Shown one piece after another: positions 48,412 through 59,525 of a stretch of 64,000 nucleotides of DNA (position 1 is the stretch's first letter; every line of letters starts with the position of its first letter). The position numbers and the translations under genes were made by a program. The notes beneath the pieces are model-generated. The model saw nothing but the letters and a program-made list of their open reading frames with translations, ran no database searches and was not told the DNA's origin. Source of the stretch: Tenodera sinensis (Eukaryota > Arthropoda > Insecta > Mantodea > Mantidae); contig CM060971.1 of assembly GCA_030765045.1 (NCBI GenBank), positions 119,885,330 to 119,949,329 on the forward strand, read 5' to 3'.

Positions 48412-48925
48412 TTTCATTCATTCAGCTTTATTCACCAACTGTAATAGTTTTACAAGGTTCATCATATGAAAAAAGGTATAACATTATTTACAATATAACA
48501 AATTATTTACACTGCAACCAATTTACCCTATAACAATTTATAACAAATGTTATGAGGAGGGGTACTGTTTTCTATATATACAGTTTTGCCCTTTTATATT
48601 CTTCTAGTGTATAGAAAACATTTTTTCTCAGATAAGACTTAATTTGTTTTAGTTTTGTTTGTTCCTCATTTATTTCCTTAATCCAGTGTGGTAAAGTGAT
48701 CGTATAATTCTTTTGCATTGGTTTCGATACATCTGTTTTCTAATGAGCCTCTTAACCTGTCCCTGAAGTAGTTTTTCTTTGTTCGAGTGTCATGTTCACG
48801 AATATTTGCATTTCTATCCTCTTTGTGGCTTTTTACCACATACTTTAGACATTCATATATATATAGGTATTTCATTGAACTATATCCTTCAGATTGCACT
48901 GCCAATCTCAAAGCAACTCTGGTTC
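48412..48925 (-). mobile_element. LINE-D 3' fragment, jockey/CR1-like
   Basis: The minus strand (48678-48911 and on to about 48590 after a frame change) reads IREHDTRTKKNYFRDRLRG, then LPHWIKEINEEQTKLKQ and YLRKNVFYTLEEY, the C-terminal tail typical of jockey/CR1-group RT proteins. The RT core is absent. Its 3' end has a GAATGAATG-type tail next to the splice donor at 48406. Confidence 0.6.
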
Positions 48926-49529
48926 AGTTAATGTTCAGTTAATTACAAGCACAATCTTTAGTTCCATTTTGCACATATAAATGGTATCATGCCAGATAGT
49001 TCGTCAAACAAATTTTTAAAATTATAGGTGTATTAATAACCCCATGTAACATATACAGTGATATTAACACCAAAAAATTTTATGTGATTTGCAGAAGTAT
49101 TGGAGTCGGCCTATAGGCACTTTGTTTCACCTACTTTTTATCTGTAGCCACTTTGAGGACCAGCATCTTCATTATCAGTCAACAAACCATTGATACTTAC
49201 ACTTTTTTTAACCTTGCCACCTTTCAATTAACATTTATTAGCTATTACTTTTTAAAAAGAATCATATTAATACTAAAGTAGATGTACGGTGAATTTGTTT
49301 CTATCATCCTAACGGTTAATGTAGCCTTATTTAGTAGTTGAATACCTGAGAATGTCATTCCACAAAAAGCTATAAAAAGCAAAAATGGGGAAATTAATAA
49401 CTTGCAAAATCACATATTTGTGAAGAAAGAAACCACTATCTTGAACACACAGAAGCTGCCATACTTAACAGTAGTATCAATTTATAGGGCTGAGTGTACC
49501 TCTTTCCTGCAAACTGTGTAGGAGTTACC
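48926..49529. other. Intron sequence, unassigned
   Basis: No named feature. Confidence 0.4.
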
Positions 49530-50262
49530 TTCTGTCTGTGGAAGTTTTAAAACAGTATTGTAATAATCAATTTAAACCAAAAAGGTGAGTCGATTAATAA
49601 CACTACACAACACTTATTTATATTTTACCGTGTTTCAAAGGCTTGACATTTCCTCATCAACCAGACATTCTCCCTGGTGTGGATGGCAATGTTTCCTCTG
49701 GTGGTGGTTCAAGGAACTTGCTGACAATATCTTTCTCGGGGATGTTGAAATTAAATACTCCGTTTCCATTTTCAAAATGAAGATTTGTTCCTATGTGGAC
49801 AGCTCTTGTTTTCCTGTTATGTGTTCGAGGAGCTTCAGTTATGGCTTTATGTTGTGGTTTTCTGTCCAGAAGTGGTTGGCAACTGCTGATTTTTCCAACG
49901 TTTCTAAAGTGTTCCTTGGATCTTATTTCTAAATTTCTTTTGGTTTTTCCTTTATCACAGTTACTGCATTCAATTTGGTAAATGCTGGATCTTTTATTGG
50001 GTGGAATGGCATCTTTGATGTTTGAGTTCAGTAGATTTTCTATGGAGTAGTGGTTTACTGGTGCTAGCTCAATGTTATGTTCTTTGAAAGCTTTTTTTGA
50101 ATTTTTTGAAGGCCCAAGGATGGAATGTGAATTTTTTTAATGTAAATTTTGTTTCTGCTGCTATGAGTTGTAGTTTCTTTTAGTAACTTTTTGTTTTGCT
50201 TGCTTCACTTTTTTTGTCTACTAATGATTTGGGGAAGTCTTTTTTCTGTTTATTCTGTTCTT

Positions 50263-50446
50263 AAGGAAATAATGAAGCTATTAACAGTGAAGCAACAAGA
50301 ATCTAAAGTAAGAACAAATTAGAAACTAAAAACTTCACTTATCTTAGTAATATTGCAAGCTCTTTGATGCTGACATGTTTCGAGTTGACTCCAACTCATT
50401 CTCAAAGGTTTTAGTGAAGCTTTTAGTTTCTAACTTGTTCCTACTT
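50263..50446. mobile_element. Retrozyme-like 184-bp element with 14-bp target duplication
   Basis: The direct repeat TTTATTCTGTTCTT lies at 50249-50262 and 50447-50460. The element carries inverted 20-bp segments (TTAGAAACTAAAAACTTCAC and complement) and one hammerhead motif, and has no open frame. A long, variable duplication and a ribozyme without protein suggest mobilisation by PLE machinery. Confidence 0.7.
50369..50408 (-). ncRNA. Hammerhead-like ribozyme, U3-A8 core variant
   Basis: Minus strand: CCU, core UUGAGAA, stem II GAGUUG/CAACUC with loop GAGU, GAAA, stem III ACAUGU, C, AGC. Confidence 0.6.
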
Positions 50447-50762
50447 TTTATTCTGTTCTTGATTTTAATTATTTATAAATCCAAAAATGGTAATTTCTCA
50501 TCACTTTCCAACTCCACAGTGAAGTTTATGCTTATTTTCCTGGATGTTTAGGAGCTTTAGAGTATCACTGATGTGTTTTTTGGGACTATTGCAAATGTCA
50601 TCTACGTACCGCTGCCAGTTTGAACATCCATGGGAAATGTTTAGTGATCCTTATTTCTAATGCGTTTGTGTAAATATCTGGCAAGAAGGGTGAGAGAGGG
50701 TTGCCCATTGCTAAACCTGAAGTTTGACGCAAATATTTTGTCTGGAACTGGAAGAAATGTTG

Positions 50763-50948
50763 TTGTTGTTTTCTAGTGCCTTGCATCTGGCAATGAAGCC
50801 ATTAGCATTCGTGCTTTCCAATACTTTTGAACTGTAGTTTCTTCTGATCTTAATGCTTCACAGGTCTTCAAGTGTTCTTCATTCATTTCTGCTGGATCGT
50901 TACACAGGACACATATTGGTGAGGCTGAGATACCTATTCTGTAGAGAT
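50763..50948 (-). mobile_element. LINE-A 3' tail fragment
   Basis: The minus strand reads LYRIGISASPICVLCNDPAE through ARMLMASLPDARH and stop, followed by a short AAC tail. It is 5'-truncated and inserted in PLE-alpha copy 4. Confidence 0.85.
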
Positions 50949-51119
50949 GAAATTTTGTTGTGTACATAATTTGGCGAGTTCTATGTAGTCTGTAATTTCT
51001 GGTGATGATATACCAATTGATGTGAGCCAGTTTTTGATCATGGTGAGAGTTGTTTTATTGGTATACTGGGGAATAGTGATTTGACATTGCCATCCACACC
51101 AGGGAGAACTAGTTGATGT

Positions 51120-51165
51120 CCGGTTGATAATGGAGGAAAGTCAAGCCTTCCAAAACATGTTCTGG
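51120..51165 (+). ncRNA. Degenerate hammerhead-like motif
   Basis: CCGG and UUGAUAA with stem II GGAGG/CCUUC are present, but the GAAA element has become CAAAA, so the core is damaged. Confidence 0.4.
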
Positions 51166-51525
51166 TAAATTATAAGTATTGTGTAGTGTTATTTATTGAC
51201 TCACCTTTTTGGTTTAAATTGTGTGGGAGTTTTTTTTTTTTTTTTTGTTTTTTGTTCGGTGAAGTGGTTTATAATTCACAGTACAAAATGTCAGAGGCAG
51301 TACCAGTTTTAAAAATATATTTAAAATATAACATAATTATAATGATAAAATACTTATCAAATTAAAGGGGAAACCAACCAATAAGAGTGAAAAGCTAAAA
51401 CTGTGATTGTCTTTGTCATTTAGTTGGCCCATAACAGTACCTCAAACATATTTGGATGGCATAAATCTAGAAGAAAAGATTTTTATGTTATACTATGATA
51501 GCATATTTGTTGGCTTGTGTTGCAG

Positions 51526-51731
51526 GTGTAACAGATTTGTTAAAGAAGTGTATAATAGTGGCAGGGGATGATCACCTCAGCAAACAGGCCAATGAGAATG
51601 CCACGTTACTTTTCCAGTGTCTGGTACGATCCACCTTATGCACAAAATGTGTATCAGAGGAGTTCCGTTTGTCATCAGAAGCATTTGAGTGGCTTATTGG
51701 TGAAATTGAGACAAGATTCCAACAAGCGCAG
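51526..51731 (+). CDS. Polr2A: Polr2A exon, foot
   Basis: It completes a glycine codon and reads VTDLLKKCIIVAGDDHLSK, then NENATLLFQCLVRSTLC and SSEAFEWLIGEIETRFQQAQ. Acceptor GTGTTGCAG at 51525, donor CAG|GTGAGA at 51732. Confidence 0.97.
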
Positions 51732-51804
51732 GTGAGAAAAGCAGCATTCAATATCTTATTGCTAAAAACGTAAATGGTATAAAAGTGCTATATTATGGAA
51801 AATT

Positions 51805-51890
51805 GAAGGATTAACAGTGAAGCAATACAATTCTAAAGGTTTTAATAAATCTTAGAGACTATAAGCTTCATTTCTATTAGTTATCAGCTG
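51805..51890. repeat. Decayed piece of the retrozyme-like element
   Basis: GATTAACAGTGAAGCAATAC and AAGCTTCATTTCTATTAG resemble the first part of the element at 50263; the ribozyme part is not recognisable. Confidence 0.45.
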
Positions 51891-52084
51891 AAAGTTCTTG
51901 AAAGAAAACGCAGACTACTACAGTCAGCGAGAATTAACCTGGCACTTGACAGCTAGCTGATTCTCTCACCTGCGAACGAGATAGCCTGTCCCGTCCAATC
52001 ACCTACCTCTCAAAGATAATGAATAGGGATTTAGCAGAAAGGAGTGGGTACTTTGTTATAAAGGGGTACTTTAATTTGTTACAG

Positions 52085-52348
52085 TGCAGTCCTGGCGAGA
52101 TGGTGGGTGCCTTGGCTGCCCAGTCACTTGGTGAACCGGCCACTCAGATGACACTGAACACTTTCCATTTTGCTGGTGTGTCGTCCAAGAACGTAACACT
52201 GGGTGTGCCTCGTCTGAAGGAAATTATTAACATCAGTAAGAAACCTAAGGCTCCTTCACTAACAGTGTTCTTAACGGGTGCTGCAGCCCGAGATGCAGAA
52301 AAAGCAAAGAACGTCCTCTGCCGTTTGGAACACACCACATTGAAGAAG
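52085..52348 (+). CDS. Polr2A: Polr2A exon with the trigger loop
   Basis: It reads CSPGEMVGALAAQSLGEPAT, then QMTLNTFHFAGVSSKNVTLG and GVPRLKEIINISKKPK. This is the trigger loop, which folds against the incoming NTP; the histidine in NTFHFAG corresponds to yeast H1085. Acceptor TTACAG at 52084, donor AAG|GTAAGA at 52349. The first two residues are CS; AN or AH would be more usual in relatives, so the junction deserves a transcript check. Confidence 0.97.
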
Positions 52349-52744
52349 GTAAGAATTTGCTGAAAACACCATCTTAAGATTAACACTTGGCTGGCTTTGA
52401 CTTTAGAAAATACTGATGTGTAGGGTCTCTGAACATTAGTTATCTACTATTGAACACATGTTTAGCGGATAAGGAATGATTCTGGTTACAGAAATCAAAC
52501 CTGGGATTAGGAGCACTCGACTGTAGACACAGTTTTAACATTGCATTTTATCGGAAGTTAATAAACGCTCAATCAGAATACAGGATTACCTAAATGCAAG
52601 ACGACCCTCATTCCCTCATTTTCTAAAATGCTAATGTTAGAACTTAGCAGATGTGATTGTTGTACCAAAGTGTTTCCAATTACCAGGACCGTTCATGGTG
52701 ATAATGATTTCCATTTAGGCAAGATGTAACAATACAAATTGGTT

Positions 52745-53425
52745 GGAGAATTTGATGTCATTCTGGCAGGTTGTTACATGGCCCTACAGAATGTTTTGTA
52801 CAGAATTTCATATTTTCAGCAAGCAGTTATTCTCTCAGATTCCAGGGCAGCACTTATAGCAATTACTTCCAAGTTGTCACCAAAAAACCAAACAATTATA
52901 GAATGTTGGAAAATCCTTACCCATCTAACAGCACTTAAAAAACACCTAGTCTTCCAATGGGTACCAGCTCACTGTGGACTGAGTGGTAATGAGAAAGCTA
53001 ATTTTCTTGCAAAGAAGGGTACCGGCAATGTGCAGAAATCTATAGTTAATCTACCATTTTATGCAGCTAAAAGATTAGTCAACTCTGAATTCAAAAAATT
53101 ATTGCAAAATATTACTATGAAAAATCAAAGAATAAAAGATGGGAACTACCAAACATTCAAACAGTAATTCCTGAGTATCCTCAAAAAACGGCAGTTGCAA
53201 CCTTCAGATTGATTACAGGACATGATTTTCTGGCAAAACATTTAAACAGAATAGGGATATATTCTTCACTACTCTGTCCTCTATGTGATCTGCAAGAGGA
53301 AATGGATCGAGACCACCTTCAAATATGCCCGGCCACTTCTAGTGCCCCATCCATCAGTGAAAAATATTGGAGAGCAAGAGGATTAATGACTTCATTGTCA
53401 GAAATCCAGCATTAGCTAACAACAT
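52745..53425 (+). mobile_element. LINE-B 3' fragment (RNase H and zinc knuckle)
   Basis: It starts inside RNase H: AVILSDSRAALIAITSKL, then FQWVPAHCGLSGNEKANFLA, and after a frame change at about 53165 the C-terminus FLAKHLNRIGIYSS and CPLCDLQEEMDRDHLQIC with stop at 53413-53415. Confidence 0.88.
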
Positions 53426-53530
53426 TAGCTGAATGGCTAGAACACCCGCCTGGTAAGCAGAGGGTCTGTGGTTCAAATCCGAGCTATTGCATTGAATTTT
53501 TCAGTCCTGATTCTACCTCTCAAGATATAA
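53425..53530 (+). repeat. S1 SINE
   Basis: GAATGGCTAGAACACCCGCC, box B GGTTCAAATCC and the GCATTGAATTTTTCAG tail. Confidence 0.7.
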
Positions 53531-53864
53531 CATTGCTTTAAACAGTTGTGATCCAATATTTATAATTTTAGGCCACATGAATCCACCGTAATGAACAGTA
53601 GTGCTCCACAAACCTATTCTTTATTCAGGATATGATTGGAGAAAAAACAAACTAGAAAGTAAAATACAGATTTGTGAAACGGTAATGTTAGCAAAGATCG
53701 ATTTTTGTGATTTAAATGTTTAAGTAATGAAACCTGTTGCAAATTTAGCCAACTTTTGATAATATGTTTAATTATTTTTGAAATTGATGCAGAAATGTAT
53801 ATGGTGAATGGAGAAGGCTGAACACTAACAGACAGCAAAGATGACCACATTCCAATGTAAAGGA

Positions 53865-54300
53865 TGCTTGAGAGGTAGAACTGGAATTTAAAAATTCAAT
53901 GCCACAACTGGGATTTGAACTACAGACCCTCTGCTTACTAGGTGGGTGCTCTAACCATTAAGCGACTGACAACCTGCCAGAAAGATATTGAATTCTCAAA
54001 CCAGTTCGTATTTCTTCTGGGAAACCACAAAGGCACACATCAGAGACAATGGTGACTTACTATTGCAAGTACTTTACCAGGAGAAATACGAACTGGTTTG
54101 AGAATTCAATGTCATTCTGGCAGGTTGTCACAGTAGCTTAATGGTTAGAGCACGTGCCTAGTAAGCAGAGGGTCTGTGGTTCAAATCCCAGCTGTGGCAT
54201 TGAATTTTTAAGTTCCAGTTCTACCTCTTAAACTTTGCCCACACACGGCTTGTGTGTTTAAAAACACCAACAGTAAGTTTGTTGGCATAAATAAATAATA
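53865..54300. repeat. Inverted pair of S1 SINEs
   Basis: A minus copy (53865-54010) and a longer plus copy (54085-54300) face each other over about 75 bp. The plus copy is full length by comparison: GGTTTGAGAATTCAATGTCA, box A TAGCTTAATGG, box B GGTTCAAATCC, then the CTACCTCTTAAACTTTGCCC tail ending in an ATAAATAAATAATA stretch. Confidence 0.8.
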
Positions 54301-54624
54301 AAGAATGCTGTCCATCCTTCATCATAAAAAATGGAAAAAGTTAAATTTGTTTTAAAAAGGCAAAAATTGACGTTTGTAATTAAAATAGACAGCTACATAT
54401 TAAAAAGGTGAAATAAGCAGAGTAAAAGCTGGGTTTACCCCTTCCAATACCATTATACATAATATCTATGTAACTTAACACCCAGCACAAGTGTTTGATG
54501 TTAATATTAGGATTGATGAAGTTGTAAATTTGTCATCCTGTATATTGGTTTGGATTCTAACCTTATAAAGTGAACTGGCAAAAGATAGATTTTCATGATA
54601 TTTGCATATATTTGTTTTCCCCAG

Positions 54625-54787
54625 GTAACAGCCAACACTGCAATTTATTATGACCCAGATCCACAGAACACAGTGATTGCAGAAGATCAGGAGTTTGTCA
54701 ACGTTTATTATGAGATGCCTGACTTTGATCCGACGCGCATTTCACCGTGGCTGTTGCGTATTGAACTGGACCGAAAGAGAATGACAG
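54625..54787 (+). CDS. Polr2A: Polr2A exon, cleft/jaw
   Basis: It reads VTANTAIYYDPDPQNTVI, EFVNVYYEMPDFDPTRIS and WLLRIELDRKRMT plus one base. Acceptor TTTTCCCCAG at 54624, donor G|GTTTGT at 54788, a second GTTTGT-type donor in this gene. PLE-beta lies 195 bases downstream. Confidence 0.97.
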
Positions 54788-55129
54788 GTTTGTTGAACTT
54801 TGTTACGCTATACTCTGCACCAATGAAGAAGGGGCTTGACATGGCAAAAATGTGGAAATGAATTGGAGGGGCTGGATGCATGTCACAGCAACAAAAAGCA
54901 CATATTAGAGGTAAGAAGTTTCCATAGCAATGGTAAATGCATGCCGATATGGAGCATGTAGTAACATACTGCTTGTGTTATAAAGCTACGTAGGCTTTCA
55001 CGGCCGGCGTCTAAATTGTAGAAAGAAATATCTTCCGGGCTGTTATGCCGTGGTCTGCTGGAGATCTGTCTTCCAGACGTTATTTCTTTCTACAATTTAG
55101 ACGCCGGCTGTGAAAGCCTACGTAGCTTT

Positions 55130-57643
55130 ATGACTCGCCTCTACGGGGAGGAGATATACAAATTGATTCGTCGACTAGAGGTGCTTCGCAAGCAGAAATC
55201 TTCTCTTTAATGTTCATTAACTTTCCTTTTGCGCTGCCGCGACTCAGGAATCATTCCAAAATTCCTCCGACAAAAGCGGCATTTTCAAACAGCTAGCGCT
55301 AATTGCATCTACAACCGCTCCGAGCACGCCCTGCTTCGGGAACGTATTCACCAGATTAGACGTGAACTTGCTTACAACAATGGTCAACTTCTTGCCTTGC
55401 ATCTTCGGCTCAGTAATTCCCTTCACAAATCTCATTGGGATAACACAGATAGAATTACATATAGTTCCATGATTTACAACCAGAACAGCACCACCATGCA
55501 CCACATGAAAAAGTTTGAACGTCTTTCGACTGCCAACATATGACCTACTCCACAGGATACAAGTCGTACCGTTGTGAATTTGTCGGATCATCAATTGTCA
55601 CCAGCCGATACTTCCCTGCTTTCCAAAGGACCCAACTACGCAGTGGTCCCTCCGACTATACCAGTTGAGGACATAATTGCTAACATCGAGTCAGGGATAC
55701 GAGGCCTTCCGAGAACAACAGCTGATGAGATACGTCGGGAGTCTGCTAGGATTCTTCAATGTGCCGAGGCTCCACCTAATAATTTAACTCATGAAGAGAG
55801 GAGCGCAATAAAAAAGCTCAACACCAACAAGGACATCGTTGTCTGCTCTGCGGACAAGGGGAATGTAACGGTAATTATGAACCAACGTGACTACCAGCAG
55901 AAAATCTTGGATCTTCTGAAACCAGAAACATATCGCAAAATTCAATGAGATCCCACAGCACGTATTCTTCGGAAAACGAACCTGCTTATTAAAAGCTCTT
56001 CCCTGCCAACAGAAGACAAACGCCGAATCACCAGATCTGAAGCACAGCCTCCTTGTCTCTACGGCTTACCCAAAATCCACAAACCGGATATACCACTAAG
56101 GCCCATTGTCAGCGCTATTGGATCTCCTACCTATGCCTTAGCCAAGTACTTAACCGGTTTATTACAACCACATGTTGGTACGACGGATTCTTTCATCAAG
56201 GATTCGACCCACTTCATTCAGAAGCTGCAAAGTGTAACCATACTACCTCAACATCTACTGGTCAGCTTTGACATTACATCACTTTTCACCATGGTTCCTG
56301 TCGATGAAGCCCTTGAGCAGTTGAAACCCATTTTCTCCGATGATATACTTGCACTTTTCCACCATGTGCTGTCCACGACTTATTTCCAGTGGAACCAGTC
56401 CTTCTACGAACAGCTAGATGGTGTCGCTATGGGCAGTCCCCTGAGTCCTGTGGTTGCTAATTTCTACATGGAGTATTTTGAAACCTTAGCCCTAGAAACG
56501 GCCGCACAAAAACCATTGGTCTGGTTCCGATATGTAGACGACACTTTCGTCATATGGCCCCACGGAGAGAACGCCCTTCAGGACTTCCTTCAACATCTGA
56601 ACAGCATCAATCAACGCATTCAGTTCACAATGGAAAAAGAAAAGGATGGACAACTAGCGTTTCTGGACGTCTTGGTTAGCAAGAAGGCCGACGGGACACT
56701 TGGACACACGGTCTACCGCAAGCCTACCCATACTGACCGCTACTTAAAGAAACAGTCCAATCATCATCCCAGACAGAAGCGTGCAATGATCAAGACGCTT
56801 GCAACCCGTGCTTCCCGTATCTGTGAGCCGCACTTCTTAAAACAAGAACTTGGCCACTTAGAACAAGCATTACTTTCCAATGGCTATTCAATCCAAGAAG
56901 TAAGAAGAGCTTGCCAGCCTCCCAAGACTCAACCTGTCATCCGGAATCCAGATCAGCCCAAAAGTAAGGGCATTGTGTTCCTACCATATTTAAAAAATGT
57001 CACCGACCGAATTGATCGCATATTACAGCGACATAATGTCAAGACGATCTTCAAACCCACCAGACAGTTAAGCAGTTTACTACGATCACCCAAGGATCCC
57101 CAAGAAGCTTTGTCATCGGCTGGAGTATACAGTATTCCGTGTGGTTGTGGCTCAGTATACATTGGAACTACTCAGCGCAGTGTTAAGACCAGACTCACGG
57201 AACACAAAAGAAGCTGCCGCCTGGGCCAAACTGACAAGTCTGCGGTTGCTGAACATGCCATTAATGCAGTCGGTGAACACAGTATTAAGTTCCAGGATAC
57301 GCGCATCCTTGCATCTACCATACATTACCATGCCCGACTACAGCGAGAGGCTATTGAAATTTACAAGCACCCTAACAACTTTAATAAGAAGGAAGAGGCC
57401 TTAAGATTAAACAGCAACTGGCATCCGGTCATAGAACATCATAAGAAGCAGGATAGCAAGGTAAGCCAATCAGAAGAGACCAGTAGCATAAGAGAGATAG
57501 AACCCCCTCCACCAGCCACCACGCCTCTGGACGCCCCGGGCCAATCAGCGCACGTTCCACATGGTATAAATGGAGCCCCACAGACAGTCGACGCATCAGT
57601 CGCAGTGATACCTTCCACGAGGAGACTTCGACAACGCCACTGA
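55130..57643 (+). pseudogene. PLE-beta polyprotein: reverse transcriptase plus GIY-YIG endonuclease
   Basis: A single reading frame of 838 codons from ATG at 55130, broken only by TAA at 55208, TGA at 55541 and TGA at 55946, with no frameshift. N-terminal part: MTRLYGEEIYKLIRRLEVL, CRDSGIIPKFLRQKRHF. RT: YGLPKIHKPDIPLRPI, LVSFDITSLFT, GVAMGSPLSPVVANFYME and RYVDDTFVIW. A linker with FLDVLVSKKADGTLGHTVYR follows. GIY-YIG endonuclease: GVYSIPCGCGSVYIGTTQRS with RLTEHKRSCRLGQTDKSAVA. The protein would nick DNA with the GIY-YIG domain and copy the element RNA. As written it is inactivated by the stops. Confidence 0.92.
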
Positions 57644-57677
57644 GGATGTCTACCGCAGTTGTAGACGAAACGTCTGG
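57637..57677 (+). ncRNA. Hammerhead ribozyme motif overlapping the PLE-beta stop codon
   Basis: CCA, core CUGAGGA (57640-57646), stem II GUCUAC/GUAGAC with loop CGCAGUU, GAAA, C-G stem III with no loop, cleavage base C at 57674, then UGG pairing with CCA. All invariant positions are present. The protein's TGA stop (57641-57643) is part of the ribozyme core. Confidence 0.8.
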
Positions 57678-57749
57678 AAGACAGATCTCCAGCAGACCAC
57701 GGCATAACAGCCCGGAAGATATTTCTTTCTACAATGCTTGTGTTATGTT

Positions 57750-58959
57750 CTGCTATTGCTGCATATAAACAAATGCCTTCCTGTAGTCTGAACTTGCAAT
57801 GCTTGCACCAGTTAGAGATTGCCTGGCTGCTGAAAAATGCATTTGCATTATTCTATTTGTGGTTGTTTGCCATGTGCGTGTATCGCGAGCTTTTGCAATG
57901 GTGCTAACGCTTTTAATGATTATTTAACAATGCTGCCAAACGAAAAATTGAGTCTATTTGTGAACTGAATAATATGCTCTGTAAGAGAATATTTCAAAGA
58001 GGAGCAATTGAATGGAATGTCTGTTATTCCAATCTCTAATGTACTTGATATGACCTCGTGTGCTGTAGGAATCGGTAAGAAGAAGAGCGATTCGGATGTC
58101 AGCAGCATTTTCCCATTAGAATAAGTATCAATGTCACACAGATACATATATCTCTTTTGTTAACACAAATCTTTAGAGTGACATATACTTGCATGTTCTA
58201 TGCTTTGAATGTAGATTCAGTATTTTAGTATTGCCTTCACATACAAATCTAAATAATATGCACGCAACATTCCTTACACGTATCATACTGTGGTCTCCAC
58301 AGGCCGCAACGTCGCCTTTTCCTCACAGTGAACTGTCAATTCCTTCTGGTTGGCGCCAATTATAGTAAAAGAATTTATTTGGCAGTACTAGAGATTAAAA
58401 TACTTTGAGATTGAGGTTGGTGGATGAACCAAAGGCACATGTGGGTGCGATTAAATGTAGTAATATAGCAAATAATGGACTTAGGCTTCACTTATCTTTT
58501 ATATGTGGTGTAAGTTGTTGAATAATTAAGTTTCACCAGACTTCTCTGGCATTGTCTAGGTGAATGTTATTATGATTATATTACTATTATTTATTATTTG
58601 AAATGTATCAGCAGAATAATCATATAGAATTCCTAATAAAGAAATACTGTGATATTTCATTTAAAAGGTGAGTCAATTATAACAGTTTTCAAACTTCTAT
58701 GAAAGGAAGATAGTTAAAATATTGTGATAATTGTGCTATTCTTGGAATTTTCACATTACTGAACAAAAAAATATAAATGATTTTGTACGTAGCTTTTAAT
58801 GTTGAAGCCAGGGCGTGGCCCAAGTCCAACATGATTCCGGCCTGCAGGTGGGCTGGGCCTTGGCCCTATGCTATGTAGATCTCTACTGTATGGATGGTCT
58901 TAAAATACCTTTTAGTTGATATTAGACAAAGTGATGATAACTGTTCCAATGTTTTTCAG
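57750..58959. other. Intron sequence with a PLE border scrap
   Basis: Mostly unassigned. At 58660-58725, AAAAGGTGAGTCAATTATAA with CAAACTTCTATGAAAGGAAG matches the outer border of PLE-alpha copies. Confidence 0.45.
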
Positions 58960-59189
58960 ATAAAAAGCTAACCATGGAGCAGATTGCTGAAAAAATCAAT
59001 GCAGGTTTTGGTGACGATTTGAACTGCATCTTCAATGATGACAATGCAGAGAAGTTGGTGCTTCGAATCCGTATCATGAACAGCGATGACAATAAATTCC
59101 AAGATGAAGAGGAGACAGTGGACAAGATGGAGGATGATATGTTCTTGAGATGTATAGAAGCCAACATGTTGTCTGACATGACACTTCAG
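58960..59189 (+). CDS. Polr2A: Polr2A exon, jaw
   Basis: It completes an aspartate codon, then reads KKLTMEQIAEKINAGFGDD, LNCIFNDDNAEKLVLRIRI and ends NMLSDMTLQ. Acceptor TTTTTCAG at 58959, donor CAG|GTAATG at 59190. Confidence 0.97.
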
Positions 59190-59525
59190 GTAATGGGACA
59201 TAGCTTATTGGCAGTTCCCAGCAAAAGGCAGTAGTGCCACAGGTTAAAGTAACATGCTTTCAAATAATACAGCACATGATGCACGTACTCACTTCCATAC
59301 ACTAAATATCATAATATATATTTTATGCACTACTGTGTTGCAAACACAAAAATAACAGCAGTAACTATAACCACATATAATGCTCTAAAACAATTCAAGA
59401 CAAAACCACACATATGAGCGATACAATGGCATCCACAGGTTAATTAATAGTGTCTAAACAGAATCTTGTTTTAAAATCAATTGGATACCTTGGCTGCAAT
59501 ATGTTTAAAAACAAGGGCTGTTATG
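59190..59525. other. Intron sequence, unassigned
   Basis: No named feature between the donor at 59190 and the 81-bp array. Confidence 0.4.

Larger units (their letters stand above)
49530..51215 (-). mobile_element. PLE-alpha copy 4 with RT remnant and two nested insertions
   Basis: The minus strand encodes decayed GIY-YIG sequence (about 49920-49990) and, further 5', a piece of the RT palm: QTSGLAMGNPLSPFLPDIY (50598-50786). From about 51085 the element's 3' end reappears in forward orientation, the usual inverted 5' arm. It contains a 184-bp ribozyme element (50263-50446) and a LINE-A tail (50763-50948). Confidence 0.8.
54982..57734 (+). mobile_element. PLE-beta (Penelope-like), nearly full length with 12-bp target duplication
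   Basis: The exact direct repeat TGCTTGTGTTAT lies at 54970-54981 and 57735-57746. The 5' end is a hairpin of two 50-bp arms (54981-55030 and about 55081-55130) around a 50-bp loop that is the reverse complement of the element's 3' end (about 57665-57720). This inverted 5' layout is typical of Penelope-like elements. One long coding region and a 3' hammerhead follow. It is the most complete PLE in the window and lies between the exons at 54625 and 58960. Confidence 0.92.

Noticed and set aside
57920..58147. 75-codon minus-strand frame as a small gene
   Set aside because: No family resemblance, no splice or promoter context; consistent with chance in AT-rich intron.
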